This document shows, piece after piece, positions 8,126 to 15,575 of a DNA stretch of 29,905 nt. The stretch spans positions 1 through 29,905 of the forward strand of contig DIWG01000047.1 in assembly GCA_002423465.1 (NCBI GenBank). Reading direction: 5' to 3'. The notes below the pieces were generated by a model that was not told the DNA's origin, ran no database searches, and saw nothing but the letters and a program-made list of their open reading frames with translations. The DNA is from Syntrophaceae bacterium UBA6112 (GTDB taxonomy: Bacteria > Desulfobacterota > Syntrophia > Syntrophales > UBA5619). The position numbers and the translations under genes are program-made. Numbering within the stretch: the first letter of the stretch is position 1; each line of letters starts with the position of its first letter.

Positions 8126-8158
8126 GCTAACTCCACGGTTTAAGAAGACGTTTGTAAT
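8126..8158 (+). repeat. Left arm of an exact 33-bp inverted repeat
   Basis: The 33 bases starting GCTAACTCCACGGTTTAAGA recur as an exact reverse complement at 12339-12371. Identity stops abruptly at both edges of the 33 bp. The arms point inward around 4.2 kb of accessory genes. Confidence 0.9.
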
Positions 8159-8172
8159 GAGGGAGGTGCAAA

Positions 8173-8397
8173 ATGATAAACAGTCGCTTTCAAAAGGGTT
8201 TTCTGAGTCCGAAGTCAATTGCAGTCATTGGCGCATCAAATGATCCTGCACGCATTGGAGGCAAACCAATAGACTACCTAAAGCGATTCGGATATCAAGG
8301 TCAGGTGTATCCAGTAAATCCCAAGTACAAAGAAGTAATGGGTCTTCCTTGTTGGTTGACTGCACGATTTTTTTTATACTCCACAGACGAAAAATAG
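8173..8397 (+). pseudogene. Acyl-CoA synthetase (NDP-forming) N-terminal remnant
   Basis: The first ~58 residues are the start of a CoA-binding domain of an acetyl/acyl-CoA synthetase (NDP-forming): SPKSIAVIGASNDPARIGG, then YLKRFGYQGQVYPVNPKYKE and GLPC. Intact proteins of this type are 450-900 residues. After GLPC (about 8349) homology is lost and the frame runs into unrelated sequence to a TAG at 8395-8397. A good ribosome-binding site, GGGAGGTG, remains before the ATG. The gene begins 14 bp after the left 33-bp repeat arm. It is a truncated relic and cannot be catalytic. It suggests that acyl-CoA metabolism genes once occupied this locus. Confidence 0.7.
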
Positions 8398-8486
8398 TAA
8401 AGTCCGGCAAGAGCAAGCGAACATAAAAAATAATCTATAGGCGCTCGGATCGTTTTGTAAAAAAGAAAGTTTTTTTGATCAATAAT

Positions 8487-8508
8487 ATAGGACGACCGGT
8501 CGGTCTAT
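8487..8508. promoter_or_regulatory. TetR-type palindromic operator
   Basis: A 22-bp palindrome with 20 matching positions: ATAG, two mismatched bases, the perfect core CGACCGGTCG, two mismatched bases, CTAT. It lies about 30 bp upstream of the acyl-CoA dehydrogenase remnant's start, in an AT-rich stretch suited to a promoter. Palindromes of this GACCGACCGGTCGGTC type are typical of TetR-family repressors. No tetR gene is in the window, so the regulator is unknown. Confidence 0.5.
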
Positions 8509-8538
8509 TATCGACTATCGAGAGAAGGAGGAAAATTC

Positions 8539-8682
8539 ATGGATTTCCAAATGACGGATAGAGAGAATCTGATGCGCGAGGTCACGAGGGATTCCGCAGA
8601 AAGTTAGATTTCGCCTAAGGTGGAGGCTATGGAGCAGACGGGGGAGTTTTCCGTCGAGCTTCTCAAGACCATGACCTTTTAA
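8539..8682 (+). pseudogene. Acyl-CoA dehydrogenase N-terminal remnant with in-frame amber
   Basis: The 48-codon frame starts MDFQMTDRENLMREVTRD, the usual beginning of an acyl-CoA dehydrogenase, and has an in-frame TAG at 8605-8607 after SAES. It then continues in frame as ISPKVEAMEQTGEFSVELL, still clearly acyl-CoA dehydrogenase, before TAA at 8680-8682. Intact enzymes are about 380 residues, so nearly all of the gene is gone. A strong AGAAGGAGG ribosome-binding site remains. The enzyme feeds electrons from acyl-CoA to Etf, so its position just upstream of etfB-etfA preserves the old operon order. The remnant may now serve only as a leader for etfB. Confidence 0.7.
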
Positions 8683-8695
8683 CGAGGACAATTTT

Positions 8696-9472
8696 ATGAA
8701 CGTGATGGTTTGTATCAAACAGACATTCGATACGGAAGCCAGGATCATCCTGAACGGTGCCGGAGAGATTGATGGTAATTCGGTGCTGCAGATCATGAAT
8801 CCTTCCGATGAGTACGCCGTCGAGGAGGGGATACGCCTGAAGGAAAGGTATGGCGGTCAGGTTACGGTAATCACCGTTGGGGATGACGCGGCGGTCAAAT
8901 CCCTTCAGCAGGCATTGGCCATGGGAGCGGATCATGCCGTTTTGGTGAGCGATCCCCGCCTGAAAATGCTGGACAGCCATGGGATCGCCGTGGTTCTGAG
9001 CCGCGTCATCGGTCGCATGGAATACGATATTATCCTGTGCGGCAGGCTTTCAATCGATGGGGCCAATGCGGAGGTTCCTTCCCGGCTCGCGGAGCGGCTG
9101 GATCTTCCCCAGGTCAATCTGGTTTCGAAACTGCAGGTCTCTGCCGAAGGAAAGGTAGATGCCCGGCGTGACATTGAAGGAGGGGTCGAGATCGTCGAGA
9201 CGAATCTCCCGGCTGTCATCACCGTGCAGAAGGGGATCAACGAGGTGCGCTATCCTTCTCTGCGCCTGGTCATGCAGGCGAAAAAAATGCCGATCCGGAA
9301 GCTGGGTCTGGACGATCTGGACTTGACAGCGGAGGATGTCTCATCACCGATCACGATCGAGGGATATCTTTTCCCCCCGCCGCGGAGGCAAGGGAGGACT
9401 CTCACCGGTTCATTGCCGGAGATTATTCCCGAGGTGATCCGGTTTCTTTATGAAGAACAAAAAATTTTATAG
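8696..9472 (+). CDS. etfB: Electron transfer flavoprotein beta subunit
   Basis: The 258-residue product is EtfB, which pairs with EtfA to shuttle electrons between flavin dehydrogenases and downstream acceptors. Typical features are MNVMVCIKQTFDTEA at the start, MNPSDEYAVEEGIRLKE, VTVITVGDD, ALAMGADHAVLV and the signature NEVRYPSLRLVMQAKKMPI. The nucleotide (AMP or second FAD) loop is unusual: IDGANAEVPSR at 120-130 replaces the more common DGDT-x-QVGP, so nucleotide binding may differ. The start at 8696 is preceded by AACGAGGA. The stop is 19 bp before etfA, so both are cotranslated. The acyl-CoA dehydrogenase relic immediately upstream indicates the original electron donor. Confidence 0.92.
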   Translation: MNVMVCIKQTFDTEARIILNGAGEIDGNSVLQIMNPSDEYAVEEGIRLKERYGGQVTVITVGDDAAVKSLQQALAMGADHAVLVSDPRLKMLDSHGIAVVLSRVIGRMEYDIILCGRLSIDGANAEVPSRLAERLDLPQVNLVSKLQVSAEGKVDARRDIEGGVEIVETNLPAVITVQKGINEVRYPSLRLVMQAKKMPIRKLGLDDLDLTAEDVSSPITIEGYLFPPPRRQGRTLTGSLPEIIPEVIRFLYEEQKIL

Positions 9473-9491
9473 ATGAAAGGGGAAGCGAAAC

Positions 9492-10466
9492 ATGCCATTC
9501 CTCGTTTATGTTGAACAGCGGGACGGTCGTATCCCCAAGCCTTGCTGGCAGGCTCTCAGTGAAGGCAGGCGCATGGCCGATGCCAGGGGGGAGTCCCTCA
9601 TTGCGTGTATCATGGGAAACCGGGTCTCCGATCTGGCGGACGCCATTTTCGAATACGGCGTGGATGACCTTTTTCTCCACGAACATGAAAGTTTGGCGCG
9701 ATACGAAACGGAGCCGCACGCGGCCCTTCTTTCCGACATCCAGAAAAAAACAAGCGCGACGATCGTGTTGATGGGACAGACCTCCATGACGAGAGACCTT
9801 GCCCCGCGGGTGGCCGAGCGTCTGGGAGCCGGTCTGGTTACGGATTGTACGGGCATGTTCTGGGATGATCAAGGCCTCCTCTATCTCCGCCCTCTGTACG
9901 CGGGCAAGGTTACGGCGAGACTCCGCATGCACACGCCGATTCAAATGGTCCTGCTGCGGCCCAATATCTTTCCCATGGCAAAAAAGGCCGGTGCGGGAAG
10001 GGTGCACCGGGTGGTCGCCGAGCCCTCACCCGCCCGGGCAAAGGTCGTCGATATCGTTTGGCAGCAGCGAGACCGGCCGGAATTAACGGATGCGGAGATC
10101 ATCGTCTCTGGAGGTCGCGGTCTGGGAAAAGCCGAAGGATTTCAGTTGATCGAGGAACTGGCCGATCTCCTGGGGGCAGCCGTCGGGGCCTCCCGTGCAG
10201 CCGTTGATGCCGGATGGCAAGGGCAGCCGCAACAGGTTGGGCAGACGGGAAAGGTCGTCACCCCAAACCTTTACGTCGCCTGCGGAATATCAGGGGCCGT
10301 GCAACATATGGCCGGTATGAGTACCTCGCGGTGCATCATGGCCGTTAACAAGGACCCGGAGGCGAACATCATGAAAGTCGCCGATCTCTCCCTTGAGGGA
10401 GATCTGTACGAGGTTCTGCCTGCCCTGATGCGAGGAATCGAGGAAAAGAAACAGCAGCGGCCATGA
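9492..10466 (+). CDS. etfA: Electron transfer flavoprotein alpha subunit
   Basis: The 324-residue product is a complete EtfA. Domain I contains LMGQTSMTRDLAPRVAERL and GLVTDCTGM. Domain II carries the FAD motifs in order: IIVSGGRGLGKAEGF, GASRAAVDAGW, VGQTGKVVTPNLY, GISGAVQHMAGM and AVNKDPEANIM. It has no stop at the place where the other EtfA of this window is interrupted and is only moderately similar to it, so this is a separate lineage and not a recent duplicate. It follows etfB by 19 bp with a GAAAGGGGAAG ribosome-binding site. The product should form a functional heterodimer with that EtfB in the cytoplasm. Confidence 0.94.
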   Translation: MPFLVYVEQRDGRIPKPCWQALSEGRRMADARGESLIACIMGNRVSDLADAIFEYGVDDLFLHEHESLARYETEPHAALLSDIQKKTSATIVLMGQTSMTRDLAPRVAERLGAGLVTDCTGMFWDDQGLLYLRPLYAGKVTARLRMHTPIQMVLLRPNIFPMAKKAGAGRVHRVVAEPSPARAKVVDIVWQQRDRPELTDAEIIVSGGRGLGKAEGFQLIEELADLLGAAVGASRAAVDAGWQGQPQQVGQTGKVVTPNLYVACGISGAVQHMAGMSTSRCIMAVNKDPEANIMKVADLSLEGDLYEVLPALMRGIEEKKQQRP

Positions 10467-10500
10467 CCGCAGCCTGTGACACCTTCCGGGAAAGGAATGA

Positions 10501-10570
10501 ATGACCCTACAGCTTGTTGCTAGGGTATCAAAACCGAAAGGATCTTCCCCCGCAGCAAGCTGCGGGGGAA
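10501..10570. repeat. REP-like double hairpin
   Basis: Two adjacent palindromes lie between etfA and the aconitase-X genes. The first has arms ACCCTA and TAGGGT around AGCTTGTTGC. The second, 10545-10570, has perfect 11-bp arms (TTCCCCCGCAG and CTGCGGGGGAA) with a CAAG loop. No T-run follows, so it is not a standard terminator. It resembles dispersed REP-type repeats and may mark a recombination junction. Confidence 0.55.
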
Positions 10571-10595
10571 TTGCCAAGTTAAGGGGAAACCTGCC

Positions 10596-11855
10596 ATGCA
10601 ACTCAAAGACGAAGAAAAAAGAATGTTGGCTGGAGAGCGCGGTCCCGGGACAAAAAGAGCCATGGAACTGCTGGTCAAACTGGGGGAAGCCCATGATGCC
10701 GAAAGGCTGGCCGAAACCGCCTATGCCCATATCAGTTATGATTTTACGCCGGTGGGTTTCTGGGACCTTATGACCGAAGGGGTGCCCAAAACACCGAACA
10801 GGGTCACCACCCACCCCTCCTTCAGCCCCGAAAAATGGGAGCAATGGGGATTACCTCTGGCTAAGTACTGGAGGGCAGAGCATGAGAAAAAGCTGAAGCG
10901 ATTCTTGGAACTGGGATGGCTACGCACCGAGACCTGCGCCGAGTATCTGATCGGCATCACCCCGCGCAAGGGCGCTATGGTCTCTATGGGCGGCAGTTGC
11001 ATGCAGGTTACCAACAACAGTCTATTCGGGGCGAGAGTGGACAGGATGGGCATCTGCTTCTCCTTGGCCGCCGCCATCTGCGGTCGAACCCCCCTGATGG
11101 GCCTGCTCTTGCCGGAAAATAGACTTGCCAATCATCTGGTCGATGCCAGTGAATTAGACACGAGCAACTGGGGTATTGCTCACTGGCACTGCCTGGGCTA
11201 TTTCATCGGCGACCAGATACCCGGATTTAAGCCTGTGGCCGTAAAGGGTCTGCCACCCAATCTTCCCTTTGATTATGTCCGGGCGCTGGTGGTATCAATG
11301 CCCACTTCCGGCGCGGTCACGCTGGCGCACATAGTCGGCACCACCCCGGAAGCCTCCACCCTGGAGGAAGCTCTGGGAGGCAAAAAACCCGAGAAGGTAA
11401 TAAAGGTAAGCAAGGATGATATGACCAAGACTTGGGAGAGGCTCAATGTCCGGGATAATGATGTCGTTGAGCATGTGGCTTTTGGCTGTCCTCATGCCAC
11501 CATTGATGAGATCGGTAAAGTTGCAACGTTGGCAGAAGGTAAAAAATTTAAGACTTCTTTGCTGATAGGCGCCTCAGCACCAGTTGAAGCCTTAGCCAGA
11601 CGGCAGGGTTACGCCGATATTATTGAGAAAGCCGGCGGGCATTTCTCCTGTGTCTGCCCCTCTATAAATAACCCGTTCACCCGCCCTGATGTCGCCGGTA
11701 ACAAACAGGCGAAGAGCGCCGCCACCAATTCCGCACGAAGTGCTCATTACCTTGCCTATGTAAGCGGCGTCAAGGTCTTCTTTGGCACCGATGAAGAATG
11801 TATCAATGCTGCCATTACCGGCAAATGGAAAGGAGAGGTACCAAAATGGAAATAA
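10596..11855 (+). CDS. Aconitase X catalytic (large) subunit
   Basis: The 419-residue product is an AcnX (DUF521) catalytic subunit. Characterised members are dehydratases with an Fe-S cluster: bacterial cis-3-hydroxy-L-proline dehydratase and archaeal phosphomevalonate dehydratase. Visible markers are TETC (C114), SMGGSCMQVTNNSLFGARVD, VAFGCPHATIDEI (C298), CVCPSI (C352/C354) and the closing NSARSAHYLAYVSGVKVFFG with the conserved serine. Length is normal for a split AcnX. The gene overlaps the small subunit by 10 bp. Its GC content is visibly lower than that of etfBA and the upstream cluster, suggesting separate acquisition. Substrate cannot be told; a hydroxyproline-like or hydroxy-acid dehydration is possible. 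Confidence 0.9.
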   Translation: MQLKDEEKRMLAGERGPGTKRAMELLVKLGEAHDAERLAETAYAHISYDFTPVGFWDLMTEGVPKTPNRVTTHPSFSPEKWEQWGLPLAKYWRAEHEKKLKRFLELGWLRTETCAEYLIGITPRKGAMVSMGGSCMQVTNNSLFGARVDRMGICFSLAAAICGRTPLMGLLLPENRLANHLVDASELDTSNWGIAHWHCLGYFIGDQIPGFKPVAVKGLPPNLPFDYVRALVVSMPTSGAVTLAHIVGTTPEASTLEEALGGKKPEKVIKVSKDDMTKTWERLNVRDNDVVEHVAFGCPHATIDEIGKVATLAEGKKFKTSLLIGASAPVEALARRQGYADIIEKAGGHFSCVCPSINNPFTRPDVAGNKQAKSAATNSARSAHYLAYVSGVKVFFGTDEECINAAITGKWKGEVPKWK

Positions 11856-12250
11856 AAGCTCACACCGTAAGCGCAGGTAAAGCCGAAGGCGAAGCGATCG
11901 TCTACAGAGGACCGTTCTCCTTCCTCGGTGATTTAGACCCGAATACCGGGAAATGCCTTGCCCCACGACATAAATTGGAAGGCCAGAGCCTGGTCAACAA
12001 GGTATTTGTGTTCACCACCGGTAAGGGGTCAAGCGGCGGAGATTCCACTGCCTGGGCAATAAAGCAGAAAAATAATGTGCCCGCGGCAATGATTTGCCTG
12101 GAGACCGAACCGATATTAACCAGTGCCGTTCTCGTTACCGGGATTCCCACCGTAGACAGACCCGAAAAGGATGTATTTGAGCTTATCAAGACCGGCGATC
12201 ATGTAAAGGTGGACGCCACCGCCGGTATCATTGAAGTTGTCGGGAAATAG
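11846..12250 (+). CDS. Aconitase X swivel (small) subunit, DUF126
   Basis: The 134-residue product is the swivelling domain that partners the AcnX large subunit (fused to it in some homologues). Features include KAEGEAIVYRGPFSFLGDLD, FTTGKGSSGGDSTAWAI (a glycine- and serine-rich loop typical of DUF126) and AVLVTGIPTVDRPEKDV before the closing IKTGDHVKVD. It starts within the last codons of the large subunit, with GGAGAGG as ribosome-binding site, so translation is coupled. A terminator follows about 55 bp later. A shortened homologue of its C-terminus appears at 154-258. Confidence 0.9.
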   Translation: MEIKAHTVSAGKAEGEAIVYRGPFSFLGDLDPNTGKCLAPRHKLEGQSLVNKVFVFTTGKGSSGGDSTAWAIKQKNNVPAAMICLETEPILTSAVLVTGIPTVDRPEKDVFELIKTGDHVKVDATAGIIEVVGK

Positions 12251-12305
12251 AGACATGTTCGATTTTAACCAGTCGTTAGCCTGTTTTACTGAGCTAATAG
12301 CGATT

Positions 12306-12340
12306 ATGGGGGAGTGCTTATTACCTCCCCCATTTTTTAT
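12306..12340 (+). terminator. Rho-independent terminator after aconitase X
   Basis: A 9-bp perfect stem (ATGGGGGAG / CTCCCCCAT) with a 10-nt loop is followed directly by TTTTTT. It ends the etfBA-acnX or acnX transcript. The right 33-bp repeat arm starts immediately after it. Confidence 0.85.
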
Positions 12341-12371
12341 TACAAACGTCTTCTTAAACCGTGGAGTTAGC
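12339..12371 (-). repeat. Right arm of the exact 33-bp inverted repeat
   Basis: Exact reverse complement of 8126-8158 across 33 bp. It begins at the edge of the terminator's T-run. Beyond it the sequence becomes AT-rich and leads into a transposase remnant. Confidence 0.9.
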
Positions 12372-12493
12372 CTAACTTTTCTTTTACAGCAGATTAATGG
12401 TTCGTCATCACAACTCATTGTAATGATTAGATCGCTCTTTGAAAAATCCGAAAATTCTCAAAAACGTGGTGCCATAGAATCTTCTTATAGGTA
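12372..12493. other. AT-rich spacer upstream of the transposase remnant
   Basis: This 122-bp stretch shows no gene or clear terminal repeat. It probably contains the undefined left end of the element whose transposase start lies at 12551. Confidence 0.3.
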
Positions 12494-12522
12494 TTGACAT
12501 TTCGTAGTTATTCACCTAAATA
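12494..12522 (+). promoter_or_regulatory. Sigma70-type promoter of the transposase remnant
   Basis: TTGACA at 12494-12499, a 17-bp spacer and TAAATA at 12517-12522. It would have driven the transposase beginning at 12551 and now points at the truncated RND pump gene. Confidence 0.6.
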
Positions 12523-12550
12523 TGAGGTGACTAATTCAGGAGGGGTCTCC

Positions 12551-12817
12551 ATGTTTGCGAGAGTGAAAAAATCCGGTCTGTATGAGTACCTCCAGATCGT
12601 CCAGAACCGGCGGGAAGGCGCCAAGACCATCCAGCGGGTCGGCGCCACTATCGGCAGGCTGGATCAGATCCGGCAGAAGGGTGAGATTGAAAACATGGTT
12701 CGCGCCCTCTCGCGATTTTCCGAGAAGGTCCTTCTGATCCTGTCTGGCAAGAGCGACGACCGTGCCGATTCTCACGCTGACCCTCTGGAGCGACAGCGAT
12801 CGCTACTCCGGCTATGA
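12551..12817 (+). pseudogene. IS1634-like transposase N-terminal remnant
   Basis: After AGGAGGGG the ATG at 12551 opens an 88-residue frame starting MFARVKKSGLYEYLQIVQNR, then TIQRVGATIGRLDQI and ALSRFSEKVLLILSGKS. This is the head of an IS1634/IS4-type transposase and is clearly different from the one at 1510. Homology stops at about SGKSD (12757). The remaining residues are an out-of-frame reading of the RND pump gene, ending at 12815-12817. No DDE domain remains, so it is inactive. The join marks a deletion that removed the rest of the element together with the 5' end of the pump gene. Confidence 0.7.
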
Positions 12818-15575
12818 ACTCCGGCGGATCGGCGCAGAACTTTGCGACGAGATCAAGAAGGACCAGGACGTATCTGAGTTTTCCCTCATCGGTGGACAAA
12901 GAAGGCAGATCAGGGTTATCCTCGATCCCACCCGGCTCAAGGCTTATCACCTCTCCGCCTTTCAGATCACCGCCGCCCTGCAGAAGGCAAACTTCCGTCT
13001 GCCTTCCGGCTCCTTCCCAGCCGGGAACAGGGAATACCTCGTGGAAACCGGGGCTTTCCTCAAAAGCAGCGAAGAGGTGGGCAACGTCGTAACCGGTCTT
13101 TTCAATGGCCGACCCATAACCCTGCGGGATGTGGCCACGATTACCGATGGCCCGGAAGAACCGGCCAGTTATGTTTTCATGGGCCTGGGCGCGGCGGCGG
13201 CCCAAAAGGGACTCAGCAGCCCGGCGGCCGGACAGAAAGAGGCTGTCACCATCACCATCGCCAAGAAAAAAGGCGCCAACGCCAGCCTTGTTGCGAGAGA
13301 GGCGCTGGCGAAGGTGGAGGCGCTGAAAGGAAAGCTCATCCCCGGGGACGTGAACGTCACCGTGACGCGGAATTATGGCGACACCGCCAAGGAGAAATCC
13401 GACGAGTTGCTGAAGCATATGTTGATGGCCACCATCGCGGTGATCATCCTGATTGCGCTGACCCTCGGATGGCGGGAGGCCATTGTGGTCGCGGTCGCCG
13501 TTCCCGTGACCCTGGCCCTAACCCTGTTGATCAACTACCTTTATGGCTACACGTTGAACCGGGTGACCCTCTTTGCGCTCATCTTTTCCATCGGGATCCT
13601 GGTCGACGATGCCATCGTGGTCGTGGAAAATATCCACCGCCACTTCAAGCTCCACAAGATCGAACCGCTTACCGCCGTCCTGGCTGTTGCCGAGGTGGGC
13701 AATCCCACCATCCTGGCCACCCTGGCCGTGATCGCCGCGCTGCTTCCGATGGCCTTCGTCTCCGGCCTGATGGGGCCCTATATGCGACCGATACCGGTTG
13801 GCGCTTCGGCGGCTATGATCTTTTCACTTTTGGTTGCCTTCATTGTCAGCCCCTGGCTGAGCTACATCGTCCTGAAGAACGTGAAAAAGGCGGAGGTAAC
13901 CGAAGAGGGCGGAAGAATGTTCCGCGTTTACAAAAGGATCCTGGGGCCCCTGCTGGAGAGCAGGCTCAAGCGGATGCTGGCTTTGGGGAGTGTCGTCTTA
14001 CTGCTGCTGCTGGCCGTCACGCTGGTTCCCTTGAAGAAGGTTACCGTCAAGATGCTGCCGTTTGACAACAAGAGCGAACTTCAGATCATCGTCGATATGC
14101 CGGAAGGCAAGACGCTGGAAGAGACGGCGGCCATGGCACGGGAGATGGGGGAATATCTGAAAACCGTCCCGGAGGTTACCGATTACCAGACCTATGTCGG
14201 AACGGCCGCCCCCTACAACTTTAACGGCCTTGTGCGCCACTACTTTCTGCGCACCGGGAGCACCGTTGCCGATCTTCAGGTGAATTTTGTCGACAAGGAG
14301 GAACGGAAAGAACAGAGCCATGCCATCGCCAGGCGGCTGCGGCCGAACTTGAAGAAAATCGGCGACCGGTACGGCGCCCGGATCAAGGTGGCGGAGATCC
14401 CTCCCGGGCCGCCCGTCCTCAGCACCTTGGTGGCGGAAATATACGGACCGGAGGCGAACCGGCGGATCGAAATCGCCCGGGAGATCAAAAAGGTTTTTAC
14501 CGAAACCGACGGCGTGGTGGACGTGGACTGGTACGTAGAGGACGACCAGCCCAAGATCAGTTTCACTGTGGATCAGGACAAGGCGGCCAGGGCCGGACTC
14601 AGCACCGAGGCGGCAGCGCAGAGTTTAAGGATTGCATTGAACGGCATGGGCGTCGGATTGGTCCATTTTGAAAAAGAAAAAGAACCGGTCGAGCTCTTCC
14701 TGAGGATGCCGCTGGGGGAAAGGGCCGATATCGAAGCCCTGAAATCGATCGGGATGCCGACGCCCGCGGGCGGCATGATCCCGCTATCCGAGCTGGTGAA
14801 ACGCCAGGACGGCCTGGAGGAAAAGACGATCTACCGCAAGAACCTCAAGAACGTGACCTATGTCCTGGGGGACGTGGCCGGAACCGAGGAGAGCCCGGTT
14901 TACGCCATCCTGAAGATGAAGGAAACGATCGAAAAAATGAAGCTGCCCGAAGGCTACGGCCTGAAACAGTACTCCACCGTCCAGCCCTGGCTGGAGGATA
15001 CCTATTCCATGAAGTGGGACGGGGAGTGGCACATCACCTATGAGGTATTCCGGGACCTGGGGCTGGCCTTTGCGGCCGTCCTGATTCTGATTTATGTTCT
15101 CATTGTCGCCTGGTTCAAGAATTTCATGACGCCGCTGATCATCATGGCGCCGATCCCGCTGACCCTGGTGGGAATTCTGCCCGGCCATTGGCTCTTCGGC
15201 GCCTTTTTCACCGCAACCTCGATGATCGGCTTTATCGCGCTTGCGGGCATCATCGTCCGGAACTCCATCCTCCTCGTCGATTTTGTGGAGATGGAGTGGC
15301 GCGACAAGGGGCATCTGGTCAATGCGCTCCTGATGGCCGGCGCCGTCCGCTTCCGGCCGATCGTCCTGACCGCCGCGGCCGTCGTGGTCGGCTCTTTCGT
15401 GATGCTCTTCGATCCGATCTTCCAGGGGTTGGCGATTGCGATGATGTTCGGCGCTGTTGGCGCCACGGCCCTGACCCTGATCGCCGTGCCGCTGCTCTAT
15501 TTCGAGTTTTTCCGGAAGAAACCCTGCCCGATGGCCGAGCAGATGGGGGAAGCCTGTGAGGCAGACAAAGTCTGA
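12762..15575 (+). CDS. RND efflux transporter permease, N-terminally truncated
   Basis: The 937 residues belong to an AcrB/CzcA-type RND inner-membrane pump, which exports toxic compounds using the proton gradient. Recognisable parts include ATIAVIILIALTLGWREAIV, the TM4 motif GILVDDAIVVVENIHRH with its conserved aspartate pair, LLPMAFVSGLMGPYMRPI, and in the second half GFIALAGIIVRNSILLVDFV. Family members are 1,030-1,070 residues; about 130 N-terminal residues, including the first membrane helix, are missing. The frame begins at a GTG lying inside the conserved VPILTLTLWS stretch, exactly where the transposase remnant ends in another frame. No membrane-fusion or outer-membrane partner gene is present. 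It is probably a pseudogene despite the long open frame. Confidence 0.85.
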   Translation: MPILTLTLWSDSDRYSGYELRRIGAELCDEIKKDQDVSEFSLIGGQRRQIRVILDPTRLKAYHLSAFQITAALQKANFRLPSGSFPAGNREYLVETGAFLKSSEEVGNVVTGLFNGRPITLRDVATITDGPEEPASYVFMGLGAAAAQKGLSSPAAGQKEAVTITIAKKKGANASLVAREALAKVEALKGKLIPGDVNVTVTRNYGDTAKEKSDELLKHMLMATIAVIILIALTLGWREAIVVAVAVPVTLALTLLINYLYGYTLNRVTLFALIFSIGILVDDAIVVVENIHRHFKLHKIEPLTAVLAVAEVGNPTILATLAVIAALLPMAFVSGLMGPYMRPIPVGASAAMIFSLLVAFIVSPWLSYIVLKNVKKAEVTEEGGRMFRVYKRILGPLLESRLKRMLALGSVVLLLLLAVTLVPLKKVTVKMLPFDNKSELQIIVDMPEGKTLEETAAMAREMGEYLKTVPEVTDYQTYVGTAAPYNFNGLVRHYFLRTGSTVADLQVNFVDKEERKEQSHAIARRLRPNLKKIGDRYGARIKVAEIPPGPPVLSTLVAEIYGPEANRRIEIAREIKKVFTETDGVVDVDWYVEDDQPKISFTVDQDKAARAGLSTEAAAQSLRIALNGMGVGLVHFEKEKEPVELFLRMPLGERADIEALKSIGMPTPAGGMIPLSELVKRQDGLEEKTIYRKNLKNVTYVLGDVAGTEESPVYAILKMKETIEKMKLPEGYGLKQYSTVQPWLEDTYSMKWDGEWHITYEVFRDLGLAFAAVLILIYVLIVAWFKNFMTPLIIMAPIPLTLVGILPGHWLFGAFFTATSMIGFIALAGIIVRNSILLVDFVEMEWRDKGHLVNALLMAGAVRFRPIVLTAAAVVVGSFVMLFDPIFQGLAIAMMFGAVGATALTLIAVPLLYFEFFRKKPCPMAEQMGEACEADKV

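Noticed and set aside
4581..8607. Two in-frame TAG codons (EtfA at 4581, acyl-CoA dehydrogenase stub at 8605) as evidence of pyrrolysine or a recoded amber codon.
   Set aside because: The second gene is truncated anyway, several real genes here end naturally in TAG (such as the AcnX small subunit at 12250), and no pyl genes or suppressor tRNA are in the window. Point mutation is simpler.
10545..10570. Strong GC hairpin after etfA as a Rho-independent terminator.
   Set aside because: No T-run follows on either side, and the adjacent second palindrome fits a REP-like repeat better.
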